64,000 nt of DNA from Chitinophagaceae bacterium (GCA_016717285.1 JADKFU010000004.1:372001-436000), one strand, 5' to 3'; positions 9,354 through 17,931 are shown, numbered from the stretch's first letter. Program-made: numbers and translations. The notes: generated by a model from the letters alone, not told the origin.

Positions 9354-11204
9354 TTAGTGAAGGAGGATCAGTTTCTTCCTCATCACTCCTTCATTGGTTT
9401 TTAGTTGTAAGAAATAAATACCTCCAACCAATGATTCACGATTAAAGATCACTTCATGATTTCCTGCTGAAAAATCCTTTTTTGTAATTACTCTTAATGA
9501 TCTTCCATTTACATCCATCATTTCAATGGTGACATTTGATTCTTTACTTAAGAAAAACGTTACCGTGGCAGAAGAGGAAATGGGATTGGGATAAACCGAA
9601 AACTTCATTTCGTCATCGGCCATTTCGGATAATCGCAAATCATCGGTAGTGAAGAATTGTTTTTCAGACCATTCGGAAGAAACAACCAGATCAATTTCGC
9701 AAATCGACTTCACCTGCCAGACGTATTCAGTGCCCGCTGCCAATGCTTGAAGTGCTTTATTATTATTATGACATTTAGTAGTTGTCCATTCAGAAGTGCC
9801 GGCGACTTTGTACCGAACTTTGTAGCTGAGGGCTCCGGGGGTGGTTTGCCATTTTAGTTTTGCGGTAGTGCCAGTGATATTCACTGTTAAAGCAGCGGAT
9901 GGCACCTGGCATTCACTGGATACCACAGACGCATTCAGCTTCACCACCCAGTAGTCATTGCCGCCTTTACTCACTTCAGTTTTATCACCGCTAATGCCTG
10001 AAGAAGAATAACCGCCCAAAAGATAACTTCCATCAGTTGATTGTTCTAGAGAATTCAAGTCATCCAATAAATCACCCCCTATGGTTTTTTGCCATTCTAT
10101 GTTACCGGAAACATCCAGTTTCACTACCCAATAATCGGAACTGCCCTTGCTTGCTTCAGTTTTGTCTCCTGAAATACCTGATGCTGAAGTTCCTCCAAGC
10201 AAATAACCATTATCGGAGGTTAGAACAACAGCATGCAGCATGTCCTCTCCGCTTCCTCCAATTGTGTTTTGCCATTGAATACTGCCTGCAGCATCCAGTC
10301 TAACCACCCAATAGTCATTGCTTCCCTGGCTCGCTTCGGTTTTCTCGCCTGAAATACCTGAATAGGAATATCCTCCGAGCAGGTAACCTCCGTCTGCAGT
10401 TTTGACAACAGAATACAATTCATCATAAGAATCGCCGCCAATGTAATTTTCCCACTGCGTATTACCTGAAGCATCCAGCTTCACTACCAAATAGTCGTTA
10501 TAGTAGTCTGGACCGTTACCACCTGAGCTGGATCCACACAGCAGATATCCGCCATCATCCGATTGAACAATGGCATGCAGGTAATCAGGAGTATAGCCAC
10601 CTACCATAGTATTTTGCCACTGAAAATTTCCCGAAGCATCCAGCTTCACCACGAAATAATCTGTATCATAATCAGACCAGTCAATCCGAGTGCAGCCAAC
10701 CAGGTAACCGCCATCCGAAGTTTGAATTGCAGAACTTTTATCAAAGTATAGAACGCTACTGCTTTTTTGCCATGCTATGCTGCCTGTACCATCGAGCTTA
10801 ACTTCCCAAAGACCCTGGACCGCTTCAGTTTTGTCTCCTGAAATACCTGACCCTGAAGTACCAACTAAAAAATATCCTCCGTCTGTTGATTCGATGACAT
10901 TATATAAATTATCAATGGCGCTACCTCCAATGGTATTTTGCCACTCCATATTTCCTGTGGCATCCAACTTTATTGCCCAATAATCATTGTTTCCCTGGCA
11001 GACTTCCGTTTTATCACCGGAAATACCGGATGAAGAGTAACCGCCAAGAAGGTAACCGTCATCGATAGTTTGAATAACAGCGTACAGTTGATCAGTTCCA
11101 TTGCCACCAATGGTTTTTTGCCATGCTATGTCCGGTGCTGTGATTTGAGCAACTGCAAATGAACTTCTCAAAATAATCAGGAGTAGTAAATTAATTTTTC
11201 TCAT
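9354..11204 (-). CDS. secreted seven-repeat propeller-like protein with Fn3 and T9SS tail
   Basis: A 616-residue protein. After a signal peptide (MRKINLLLLIILRSSFAVAQ) there are seven ~55-residue repeats from about residue 25 to 425. Each has the form WQxTIGGxxxDxLxxVxxTxDGGYLLGG(Y/T)SxSGISGDKTExxxGxxDYWVVKLDAxGN. Such repeats are common in Bacteroidota T9SS cargo and probably form a seven-bladed propeller. A Fn3 domain (CQVPSAALTVNITGTTAKLKW ...) and a T9SS type A sorting domain (KFSVYPNPISSSATVTF ... VGGIYFLQLKTNEG) follow. The function is not known; surface binding is an inference. It lies between two kelch proteins whose Fn3/tail cassette it shares, which suggests cassette duplication within the locus. 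Confidence 0.83.
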   Translation of the reverse strand: MRKINLLLLIILRSSFAVAQITAPDIAWQKTIGGNGTDQLYAVIQTIDDGYLLGGYSSSGISGDKTEVCQGNNDYWAIKLDATGNMEWQNTIGGSAIDNLYNVIESTDGGYFLVGTSGSGISGDKTEAVQGLWEVKLDGTGSIAWQKSSSVLYFDKSSAIQTSDGGYLVGCTRIDWSDYDTDYFVVKLDASGNFQWQNTMVGGYTPDYLHAIVQSDDGGYLLCGSSSGGNGPDYYNDYLVVKLDASGNTQWENYIGGDSYDELYSVVKTADGGYLLGGYSYSGISGEKTEASQGSNDYWVVRLDAAGSIQWQNTIGGSGEDMLHAVVLTSDNGYLLGGTSASGISGDKTEASKGSSDYWVVKLDVSGNIEWQKTIGGDLLDDLNSLEQSTDGSYLLGGYSSSGISGDKTEVSKGGNDYWVVKLNASVVSSECQVPSAALTVNITGTTAKLKWQTTPGALSYKVRYKVAGTSEWTTTKCHNNNKALQALAAGTEYVWQVKSICEIDLVVSSEWSEKQFFTTDDLRLSEMADDEMKFSVYPNPISSSATVTFFLSKESNVTIEMMDVNGRSLRVITKKDFSAGNHEVIFNRESLVGGIYFLQLKTNEGVMRKKLILLH

Positions 11205-11296
11205 AGTGTTAACTTTTGAAGATCAAAAAAAATTAAATGATTGTTTTTCATAATCAATAAATTACATGTTACATACCCTTCATACGCTTCACTTTT

Positions 11297-14200
11297 TTAT
11301 TCCACCACCATTTTTTTCACCATCAGGACTGCGTTAATTTTCATCCGTAAGAAATAAATTCCCGCACTCAATTGATCACGATTGAGATTCAATTCATAAT
11401 TTCCGGCAGTCACATTTTCATTTAACAGTATTCGCAGTTTTCTTCCAGCGATATCCAACAGCTCAATTTGTATTCTGGAATTCTGATGTATTGAAAATGA
11501 AATGGTGGTGGAAGCGGAGAAGGGATTGGGATAAATTTCTAAGAAGGTGGGTTCTGATTCCTCATCTGTAAGTTTCAGTGGAGCCGTAGTAAAAAATTCT
11601 TTGGGTGACCATTCGGAAGAAACAACCGGATCAATTTCGCAAAATGATTTCACCTGCCAGGCATATTCGGTGTTGGCTGCTAACCCGTTTAATGTTTTAT
11701 GATGCTCGAGGGATTTGGTATTGTTCCATTCTGAAGTGCCTGCTACTTTGTATCGGATCTTATAACTTAGTGCACCACTAACTGTCTGCCATTTTAGATT
11801 TGCATTAGTGGCTGTAATATTACCCGTTGAGAGCAATGTTGGAACATTACAAGTGACCAGCATTTCAGGTGTATATTCCCAGAAATCCTTTCCACTGCAT
11901 ATATATCCTTTGCTGCCTATAGAGAGACCAACGCCTTTTCCAGCCGGCCCCCCGTAAACCGCTTTTTCTGTCCAGGTATTTACATTTGGATCATATTCCC
12001 AAAAATCCTTGTAGTAGTAATAATAATAATCATTCTGCTCATCATAATCATAATAATAATCACCACAACCAATATATCCTTTGGTGCCAATAGAAAAACC
12101 CGCCGCTAACTGTCTTGCTGTGCCGCCGAAACTAGCTTTCCCTGTCCATTTATTAGTAGCAGGATCATATTCATAGAAATCACTGTAAAACTGATCATGG
12201 TAATATGGATAATATCCCCATTCATTATAACCGGTCCCGATATATCCTTTGCTCCCGATAGAAAAACCTACGGCCAACCATCTTTCCCCGGCTGCAAGAG
12301 TGGCTCTCTTTGTCCAGACATCGGTAGCAGGATCATATTCCCAGAAATCATTTTTATAAGTACCAGTAATATCGAGGCCGGTACCCATATATCCTTTGCT
12401 GCCTATCGAAAAACCTACGGCTCCCCATCTTGCCGTGCCTCCAAAGTCAGCTTTCTGAGTCCATGCATTTGTACCAGGATTATATTCCCAGAAATCTTTG
12501 GAACCATTGGAACCAATATACCCTTTGCTACCGATCGAGAAACCTACACCAGCACCAGTGCCTCCGAAATCGGCTTTCTGTGTCCATACATTTGTAGAAG
12601 GATCATATTCCCAGAAATCTTTGTAACCGCCAATATATCCTTTACTGCCGATGGAAAAACCTATGTCGATGTTAAGCCCCTCGAAATCCGCTTTCTGTAA
12701 CCAGATATCGGTGAAACTAATCTTAATGTTTGTTCCATTGTCTGTTCCTATAATTGATGGATCAGAACTTACCACCCGAATGCGGTAAGCAGTTCCGGAC
12801 GGAGTTGATGCAGGAATGACAGCAGCTATTGTCCCTGATGTAGTCGAAGTGAGAGAACCAATATCAATTGGCGAAGAAAAACTTCCGCTTGTATCAGAAA
12901 GTTGCGCAGTGAAAATGTTGTCAGCATTAAAGGTTAATACCGTAGAATAACTCACAAGCACTAAATCATTAGGTTGCACTATATTCGATGTGAGCGATAA
13001 AGTCTCAAGACTATCTTGAGTATATTCCCAGAAATCTTTTTTAAAATAGGGATCACTTCCGGTACCGATATATCCTTTGCTTCCGACGGAAAAACCGACG
13101 GCGCCCTCCCTTCCGGTGCCCCCAAAATCATCTTTGTGTGTCCAGATATTGACGCTTGGATCGTATTCCCAGAAATCGTTTTTATTGGTATAATTATCAT
13201 CGTCACCGGTCCCTATATACCCTTTGCTACCAATTGCAAAACCAACAGCTCCAATTCTTGCCGTACCCCCGAAATCAGGTTTCTGTGTCCACGCATTGGT
13301 AGAAGGATCATATCCCCAAAAATCCTTTGTATGGAAGGTAGGTCCAACTCCATCATACCCCGTTCCGATATACCCTTTGCTGCCGATGGAAAATCCGACA
13401 GCGCCCTCTCTTCCCGTGCCCCCGAAATCCCCTTTCTGTGTCCAGGTATCAGCATCAGGGTCGTATTCCCAAAAATCTTTTGTATAAAAAGGATAATCGT
13501 AAATATGCCCGGTGCCAATATATCCTTTGCTGGCGATGGAAAAACCTACGGCATAGTCTCTTGCCGCGCCTCCGAAATCGTCTTTCTGTGCCCAGGTATT
13601 TGTAGCTGGATTGTATTCCCAGAAATCCCTTTTATAGCCATCGGTTGCATAACCGGTACCGATGTATCCTTTATTACCAACTGAAAAACCTACAGCAAAT
13701 TTTCTTGCCGTGCCCCCGAAATCTGCGTTCTGTGTCCATGCATTGGTAGTAGTATTGTATTCCCAGAAATCCTTGAAAAATTCACCCGTATAACCGGTAC
13801 CAATATAACCTTTGCTGCCAATAGAAAAACCTACAGCTCCAATTCTTGCTATACTCACGAAATCGATCTTTTGAATCCAGGTATTTACAGCAGGATCGAA
13901 TTCCCAGAAATCCTTTGCATAACTGTAATTATAATCAACATAGGTAAAACCAGCTCCAATATATCCTTTGCTGCCAATGGAAAAACCTACGTCTAAGTAT
14001 CTTGCCATGCCCGCGAAATCGGCTTTCTGTATCCAGGCATCGGTCGCAGGATCATATTCCCAAAAATCCTTTTTATAGTTATAATTAGGATCGATACCAG
14101 TCCCAATATAGCCTTTGCTGCCTATGGAAAAACCTACGGTTCCATATCTGGCCGCTCCTCCGAAATCTGATTTCTTTTTCCAGATGTTGGTAGAAGGATT

Positions 14201-14851
14201 GTATTCCCAGAAATCTTTTTTGATGCCATCGGTTGCAGAACCGGTACCAATATATCCTTTGGAGTTGATGGAAAAACCTACAGCTCCCAATCTTCCGCTA
14301 CCCCCGAAATCGGATTTCTGTGTCCAGGAATTGGTCATATTATCATACTCCCAAAAATCCATTTTATAGCCATCTGGTGCATAACCTGTACCGATATATC
14401 CTTTATTGCCGATAGAAAATCCTGCTGCCCAATCTCTTGCTGTGCCGCCGAAATCGGATTTTTGTGTCCAGGAATTGGTAGCATTATCATATTCCCAGAA
14501 ATCCTTTTTATAGTTATAACCATCTGTACCAGTGCCGATATATCCTTTCCCTCCGATGGAAAAACCTACGGCATAAAATCTTGCCGCGCCTCCGAAATCG
14601 GCTTTCTGCGTCCAGGCATTGGTAGCAGGATCAAATTCCCAGAAATCTTTTTTAATGCCATCGGTTGCAGAACCGGTACCAACATATCCTTTGCTGCCGA
14701 TGCTGAAACCCACTGCTCCAGATCGGGGCGTTAGTTCAGATACATTCGCGCTACCAAACCCGAGGTCACTTTTTTGTACCCAATTGTTTTGTGCTTGGGA
14801 TGTGAATGCAACTGCTGTGAGTGCAATCAGGATTGTGAAAATGTTTTTCAT
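11297..14851 (-). CDS. giant secreted kelch protein, 18 blades in three sets of six, with Fn3 and T9SS tail
   Basis: An 1184-residue protein and the largest product of the locus. After the signal peptide I count twelve ~50-residue blades of the form AVGFSIGSKGYIGTG...KDFWEYDPxTNxWTQKADFGGxAR. An interposed Ig/TIG-like domain follows (SLTSNIVQPNDLVLVSYSTV ... SGTAYRIRV, about residues 625-720), then six more blades, one Fn3 domain and a T9SS sorting domain (LEIYPNPFSASTTISF). Eighteen blades fit three six-bladed propellers, against one in the gene at 7748-9241. One blade carries a tyrosine-rich insert (YYYDYDEQNDYYYYYYKD). Repeats this similar at DNA level can expand or contract by recombination. 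The role is unknown; a large extracellular adhesin or ligand-binding protein is plausible. Confidence 0.85.
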   Translation of the reverse strand: MKNIFTILIALTAVAFTSQAQNNWVQKSDLGFGSANVSELTPRSGAVGFSIGSKGYVGTGSATDGIKKDFWEFDPATNAWTQKADFGGAARFYAVGFSIGGKGYIGTGTDGYNYKKDFWEYDNATNSWTQKSDFGGTARDWAAGFSIGNKGYIGTGYAPDGYKMDFWEYDNMTNSWTQKSDFGGSGRLGAVGFSINSKGYIGTGSATDGIKKDFWEYNPSTNIWKKKSDFGGAARYGTVGFSIGSKGYIGTGIDPNYNYKKDFWEYDPATDAWIQKADFAGMARYLDVGFSIGSKGYIGAGFTYVDYNYSYAKDFWEFDPAVNTWIQKIDFVSIARIGAVGFSIGSKGYIGTGYTGEFFKDFWEYNTTTNAWTQNADFGGTARKFAVGFSVGNKGYIGTGYATDGYKRDFWEYNPATNTWAQKDDFGGAARDYAVGFSIASKGYIGTGHIYDYPFYTKDFWEYDPDADTWTQKGDFGGTGREGAVGFSIGSKGYIGTGYDGVGPTFHTKDFWGYDPSTNAWTQKPDFGGTARIGAVGFAIGSKGYIGTGDDDNYTNKNDFWEYDPSVNIWTHKDDFGGTGREGAVGFSVGSKGYIGTGSDPYFKKDFWEYTQDSLETLSLTSNIVQPNDLVLVSYSTVLTFNADNIFTAQLSDTSGSFSSPIDIGSLTSTTSGTIAAVIPASTPSGTAYRIRVVSSDPSIIGTDNGTNIKISFTDIWLQKADFEGLNIDIGFSIGSKGYIGGYKDFWEYDPSTNVWTQKADFGGTGAGVGFSIGSKGYIGSNGSKDFWEYNPGTNAWTQKADFGGTARWGAVGFSIGSKGYMGTGLDITGTYKNDFWEYDPATDVWTKRATLAAGERWLAVGFSIGSKGYIGTGYNEWGYYPYYHDQFYSDFYEYDPATNKWTGKASFGGTARQLAAGFSIGTKGYIGCGDYYYDYDEQNDYYYYYYKDFWEYDPNVNTWTEKAVYGGPAGKGVGLSIGSKGYICSGKDFWEYTPEMLVTCNVPTLLSTGNITATNANLKWQTVSGALSYKIRYKVAGTSEWNNTKSLEHHKTLNGLAANTEYAWQVKSFCEIDPVVSSEWSPKEFFTTAPLKLTDEESEPTFLEIYPNPFSASTTISFSIHQNSRIQIELLDIAGRKLRILLNENVTAGNYELNLNRDQLSAGIYFLRMKINAVLMVKKMVVE

Positions 14852-14931
14852 GAGTATTCGGTTTTAAAAAATTTGATGCGTTTTTTCTAAAGTAGCATTG
14901 AATCATTTTACCACTTCGAGTTTTTTTCCGC

Positions 14932-15309
14932 CTACTTGCGTACAGGCATTTCATCTATAGAAATTGTCGGTGGCATCTCACCTTTTCTTATTTTCTCTAT
15001 TACCAGTTGCGCTACTTTCTCTGCATCTTCTCTTGCTTTAAACCCTTCATTACCCGGAAGACCGGGGGCGCTCGTTTGATGAATCATTAATTTTCCTTCT
15101 GCATATATATCATAGCAAAAGGTGCTGTTCGGTGCATCGATGATTATGTAAGTGAGGTTGGAATTCGTGTATGCACTTGCCTCCGGAAAATTTGCAACAC
15201 TGTTATTTGGTTGGGTTGGTGATGCTGGTGTTTGTGCGAAAAGCAAATTGGTGGTGAGGTGTTGCAAAAAAATGACGACAACAAGTTTGAGTAGGATTTG
15301 TGGTTGCAT
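14932..15309 (-). CDS. secreted DUF4907 domain protein
   Basis: A 125-residue protein with an N-terminal signal peptide ending near LLFAQ. The body contains the DUF4907 pattern: FCYDIYAEGKLMIHQTSAPGLPG, then GFKAREDAEKVAQLVIEKIRKGEMPPTISI. The function of the family is not known; it is a short exported domain often found beside kelch proteins in Bacteroidota. It is the first gene of the unit that continues into the kelch genes (80 bp gap to 14851), and dyad promoter b sits just upstream at 15347-15393. The start at 15309 is supported by the signal peptide and by a leader of about 30 bases from the -7 box. Confidence 0.75.
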   Translation of the reverse strand: MQPQILLKLVVVIFLQHLTTNLLFAQTPASPTQPNNSVANFPEASAYTNSNLTYIIIDAPNSTFCYDIYAEGKLMIHQTSAPGLPGNEGFKAREDAEKVAQLVIEKIRKGEMPPTISIDEMPVRK

Positions 15310-15346
15310 GATGCTTTGTTTCTGATGAAGAATTTTTTTGATGATA

Positions 15347-15393
15347 TAAAGATGACCTGATTAAATGACCTTGTCAATCGCCTATTCTGGTTA
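15347..15393 (-). promoter_or_regulatory. dyad promoter b (DUF4907-kelch unit)
   Basis: The dyad TCGCCTATTCTGGTTA (15378-15393, the weakest left/right match) abuts TTGAC (15373-15377). The -7 box CATCTTTA lies at 15347-15354 with the same spacing as copy a. It should drive 15309 and the following secreted-protein genes. Confidence 0.7.
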
Positions 15394-15410
15394 TAGCACA
15401 GTATAAAGAA

Positions 15411-15430
15411 GCCGCCTGAAAGCAGGTGGC
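15411..15430 (-). terminator. hairpin terminator at the end of the remnant unit
   Basis: The inverted repeat gccgcctg-aaag-caggtggc (one G-T pair) is followed on the minus strand by TTCTTTAT. It corresponds in position and sequence to the terminator at 17288-17308. Confidence 0.6.
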
Positions 15431-15556
15431 TGAATAAATTATAAGAAAGAGATTAGTATTGCGAATTGAACCATTCGCTCCGGTTACTGCTCCTATAAAT
15501 CCACACTGACTAGCGGAATTATGTGTTGCAATTAGATATGCTGTTTTTCCTTTCAC
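15431..15556 (-). pseudogene. decayed copy of the 71-residue small protein's C-terminal half
   Basis: The minus frame starting at a GTG (15556) reads KGKTAYLIATHNSAS..., which aligns with KGISAYLFATYNPTA in the gene at 17279-17494. DNA similarity continues to the terminator hairpin. The N-terminal half (INTYSGWLIGDAVIDA) is missing; its place is taken by the T9SS-tail remnant just upstream. I read it as a truncated duplicate. A real short peptide started at the GTG is not excluded. Confidence 0.5.
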
Positions 15557-15564
15557 AACAAAAA

Positions 15565-15717
15565 TTATTGTGCCACCAGTTTTTCATTCCGAATGCGATC
15601 TGCTGAAATCATCTGTATTAAATGCATTCCTCTTTCAAATTGAGCCGTATTGATTTGCAATGAATGTTCACCTGCTTCCATTGTTTTGTTTACCAGGTTG
15701 TCTACACAGTAATATTT
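15565..15717 (-). pseudogene. remnant of a T9SS sorting domain
   Basis: The minus-strand frame after a stop at 15718-15720 ends at a TAA at 15565. It reads MEAGEHSLQINTAQFERGMH and then LIQMISADRIRNEKLVAQ. This aligns over ~45 residues with the C-terminus of the 7748-9241 product (YEAGDHSLPINTTSFAKGIY, LVQMISADGIQNQKLLLQ). There is no room for a signal peptide or a passenger domain. It is the stub of a deleted secreted-protein gene that once stood behind dyad promoter c. Confidence 0.75.
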
Positions 15718-15795
15718 CTATTGTACAGAATTTGCAACTTCTTCACGTCACATCAAATAATTCAATCTGCACCCACGATCAAAATTTGAAATATC

Positions 15796-15843
15796 TAAAG
15801 GTATTAAGTGGCATACCCACTTGTCAATAACCAAATCTGGCTA
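15796..15843 (-). promoter_or_regulatory. dyad promoter c (now in front of a gene remnant)
   Basis: The dyad TAACCAAATCTGGCTA (15828-15843) abuts TTGAC (15823-15827). A -7 box TACCTTTA lies at 15796-15803, one base off the usual spacing. Only decayed sequence follows it (15717-15431). Confidence 0.6.
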
Positions 15844-15902
15844 CAGGTCTATTACAAAGTGAAAATTAAAATCTCAATCCATCATCTTTTTAATTAATAA
15901 GT

Positions 15903-16796
15903 TCATCTTGGATTTTTCAGCACTTTAGCAACCGCTTCGCTCATAGAATTAACCTTTAGCTTTCTATAAATATTTCTTACATGATTGTGAACAGTATCAT
16001 AAGCGATACCTAAGTGGTCCGCGATCATTTTGTATGATGCACCTTCAATCATCTGGCTTATCACTTCATTCTCACGGCAGGTTAACTTGTATTCATTTAA
16101 TTGGTGAGGTGCGTTTTGATGATGCAATAGATCCATCACTTTTTGCAGGATAGAATATGATATGAGTGTTGCTCCATGCTTGAATGCCTGTAACTTTTCG
16201 AGAATATTTTCAAAGGAATCATTTTTAAAAATATAACCGGAAGCGCCTCCGCAAATAGCAGAAAATACGATGTCATCGTCATCGTGATCTGCTAGCAGAA
16301 GAATTTTTATTTTAGGATAGGAACGGTGTATCAACTTAACAGCTTCCACACTATATAAATCCGGCAATCTGACATCTATCAGTAATAGTTGTGGCTTTGT
16401 AGCTTCAATTCTTTCCATAAGGTAATACCCATCATTAAAAACACCGGCACAGGAAAATCCAATTGTGCTATTTAAAATGGAAGACATGAATTCACCTTTC
16501 TCGCTATCAGCAATAAAGATGAGTAAAAAGGTGTCTTTATTAATTTGATAAGGTGTTAAGTGCTTCTCACTCTGCTGTGTTGGTGGAAGCATTGAAAAAT
16601 CATTTCTTCGCTTTGCAGAATTTGACAATGGCATTTTCCTAATTGATTTTAATGTTCCGCCATCTTCTGAAGGAACCACCATTAAATCTGAACGTGTTGA
16701 GTTATCATTGTGGTTATGATGAAAGATGGGAACACTGCTGTATTCCTTAAGATTTGGATTACCTTCTTCCTTTCTCTTTCTTAATTTATTGGGCAT
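15903..16796 (-). CDS. NarL/LuxR-family response regulator with long N-terminal extension
   Basis: A 297-residue protein. A receiver domain spans about residues 88-205: acidic residue in IADSEK, phospho-acceptor D141 in LLLIDVRLP, Lys in YIFKND. A LuxR-type helix-turn-helix follows at about 225-290 (LTCRENEVISQMIEGASYKMIADHLGIAYDTVHNHVRNIYRKLKV). Residues 1-85 are polar, low in hydrophobics and unusual for the family, so a later start is possible. The DNA-binding domain closely resembles that of the regulator at 18184 (SYDTVHSHIKHIYKKLHVNS against AYDTVHNHVRNIYRKLKVNS), so both may recognise the same site. Dyad promoter d lies 430 bp upstream. It is a likely transcription activator of this locus, phosphorylated by the kinase at 19208 or a remote one. 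Confidence 0.85.
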   Translation of the reverse strand: MPNKLRKRKEEGNPNLKEYSSVPIFHHNHNDNSTRSDLMVVPSEDGGTLKSIRKMPLSNSAKRRNDFSMLPPTQQSEKHLTPYQINKDTFLLIFIADSEKGEFMSSILNSTIGFSCAGVFNDGYYLMERIEATKPQLLLIDVRLPDLYSVEAVKLIHRSYPKIKILLLADHDDDDIVFSAICGGASGYIFKNDSFENILEKLQAFKHGATLISYSILQKVMDLLHHQNAPHQLNEYKLTCRENEVISQMIEGASYKMIADHLGIAYDTVHNHVRNIYRKLKVNSMSEAVAKVLKNPR

Positions 16797-17278
16797 AAGA
16801 CATTATTGATTGAAACCTTTAAAGAATGATTTAGCGTTCCTGCTTTGTTATTAAATGTTTGTATGCTATTTTATTTTTTGTATTTGATAAATCAGTCTTT
16901 TGATTACAGCAGACAATTGTCCGCATTGCAAACCTGTCGCTTTGATTCTTAAAAGGGAAAAGTTGTGATAAGTGAACTGTGCTTTCTTACTGATGTACTT
17001 CCGAACATTAGAAAGCAACAAGCAAATTGCCAATGTGCCAATGCACCCTATGTAGAAATTCTTTGGACTCTAATAATCCCGTTTCAGTCATAATTTACGC
17101 TGTGCGTTTTTAACTATGCGTTCACCACTGGCATTGATCCAAAATTCACTTTCTGCCTGGTTAAAATTCAAAGTGCCGAAACATGTTATGCTATTTAATT
17201 AATGCATTTTTATTTTATGATATAAAAGTCAACAAATTATCAAGCCTTGTCAATCACCAATTCCGGTGATCACACAAC
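16797..17278. other. long leader/intergenic region before the first response regulator
   Basis: This contains dyad promoter d (17223-17269) and a near-perfect 16-bp palindrome gcagacaattgtccgc at 16909-16924, one mismatched pair. Between them I find no convincing gene. One open minus-strand stretch without an ATG (about 17090-17200) is not supported. Confidence 0.5.
17223..17269 (-). promoter_or_regulatory. dyad promoter d (first response regulator)
   Basis: The dyad TCACCAATTCCGGTGA (17254-17269) abuts TTGAC (17249-17253). The -7 box GACTTTTA at 17223-17230 has the exact common spacing. The next gene downstream is the regulator starting at 16796, which implies autoregulation and a ~420-base leader. 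Confidence 0.65.
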
Positions 17279-17494
17279 TTAAAAATAGCCGCCTGATATA
17301 CAGGCGGCTGAATATGCATAAGACGGTCTTATTGCGGATTGCATATTCCGCCGGTTGGTGATGTCTATAACCTCACGCCGGGCAGTGGGATTATAGGTTG
17401 CAAACAGATAGGCTGATATTCCTTTCACAGCATCAATTACTGCATCACCAATTAACCATCCTGAATAAGTGTTTATGATTGTTCTATTTTTCAT
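17279..17494 (-). CDS. 71-residue small protein of unknown function
   Basis: The start at 17494 (MKNRTIINTYSGWLIGDAVIDA, then VKGISAYLFATYNPTARREV) lies 27 bp after the stop of the 53-residue gene, so the two form a unit behind dyad promoter e. The first 40 residues are glycine/alanine-rich and weakly hydrophobic (GWLIGDAVIDAVKGISAYLFA), like a small membrane-associated or export peptide. The last codons run through the terminator hairpin, so the true functional end is uncertain. A related, truncated copy lies at 15431-15556. I do not recognise a family, and no function is assigned. Confidence 0.45.
   Translation of the reverse strand: MKNRTIINTYSGWLIGDAVIDAVKGISAYLFATYNPTARREVIDITNRRNMQSAIRPSYAYSAACISGGYF
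17288..17308 (-). terminator. rho-independent terminator of the small-protein unit
   Basis: The stem gccgcctg/caggcggc (8 bp, loop atata) is followed on the minus strand by TATTTTTAA. It overlaps the last codons of the 71-residue frame. Confidence 0.7.
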
Positions 17495-17520
17495 TGGATC
17501 TTCTTTAAAACATTTACCGC

Positions 17521-17682
17521 TTACATGATATTTATTGCCATCCATATAAAACCAGCAAAAAATCCAAGTGACATCATCCATGCGCCCGTTTCAATGCCTG
17601 CATGCTGCAATAATTCCATCCATTGATTTCTTTTGCCTGTTGTGGCTGTTTTTATTGGGTGATTGCTGGTTGCGGTTTTCAT
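17521..17682 (-). CDS. 53-residue single-pass membrane protein, GAW family
   Basis: The start at 17682 gives a basic, polar head (MKTATSNHPIKTATTGKRNQ), then WMELLQHAGIETGAW, then one hydrophobic helix (MMSLGFFAGFIWMAINIM). It is the paralogue of the 46-residue protein at 5517-5657, sharing G-[IV]-E-x-GAW, FF and W-x-x-x-NI. It has a complete dyad promoter (copy e, 17739-17785) with a leader of about 50 bases. Presence of a paralogue plus a dedicated promoter argues that it is a real gene. The role is unknown; a small inner-membrane peptide that signals to or modulates the kinase is conceivable but unproven. Confidence 0.6.
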   Translation of the reverse strand: MKTATSNHPIKTATTGKRNQWMELLQHAGIETGAWMMSLGFFAGFIWMAINIM

Positions 17683-17738
17683 TGTATGTTTTGGGTTTAG
17701 TGTTTATTGAATTTGCTGATACTTCATTTTCAACACTG

Positions 17739-17785
17739 TAAAGATGCAGTGCAGAAAGGCCCTTGTCAATCGCCAATTGTGGCGA
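17739..17785 (-). promoter_or_regulatory. dyad promoter e (small-protein unit)
   Basis: This is the most symmetric copy: TCGCCAATTGTGGCGA at 17770-17785, six perfectly paired bases per arm. It abuts TTGAC (17765-17769) with the -7 box CATCTTTA at 17739-17746, exact common spacing. Confidence 0.78.
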
Positions 17786-17931
17786 ACAATCAATAACACT
17801 TACAAAATCAATGTGCTGATAGTTTTTTACTGAAGTCAATTCAAATCATTTCAACCAAAAGAAATTAATTATGAGATGGAAACAAACTGAATGAAGGGAT
17901 AATGGCCGTGATTGTCCTATGGAAAATAACC

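Noticed and set aside
12197..14734. Long open frames on the plus strand opposite the giant kelch gene (up to 222 codons)
   Set aside because: They mirror the repeat unit of the minus-strand gene and read as repetitive antisense; the minus frame has signal peptide, domains and a T9SS tail.
7748..14851. Regularly spaced ~145-bp DNA repeats resembling an array
   Set aside because: They are in-frame codons of kelch blades, too long and too diverged for CRISPR repeats, and have no spacers.
17090..17200. Open minus stretch reading FGTLNFNQAESEFWINASGE
   Set aside because: No start codon, no homologue in the window, and it stops after ~35 residues; it could be a decayed gene but cannot be supported.
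17591..17839. 82-codon minus frame overlapping dyad promoter e
   Set aside because: It runs through the operator and promoter in another frame from the 53-residue gene and has no protein-like features.
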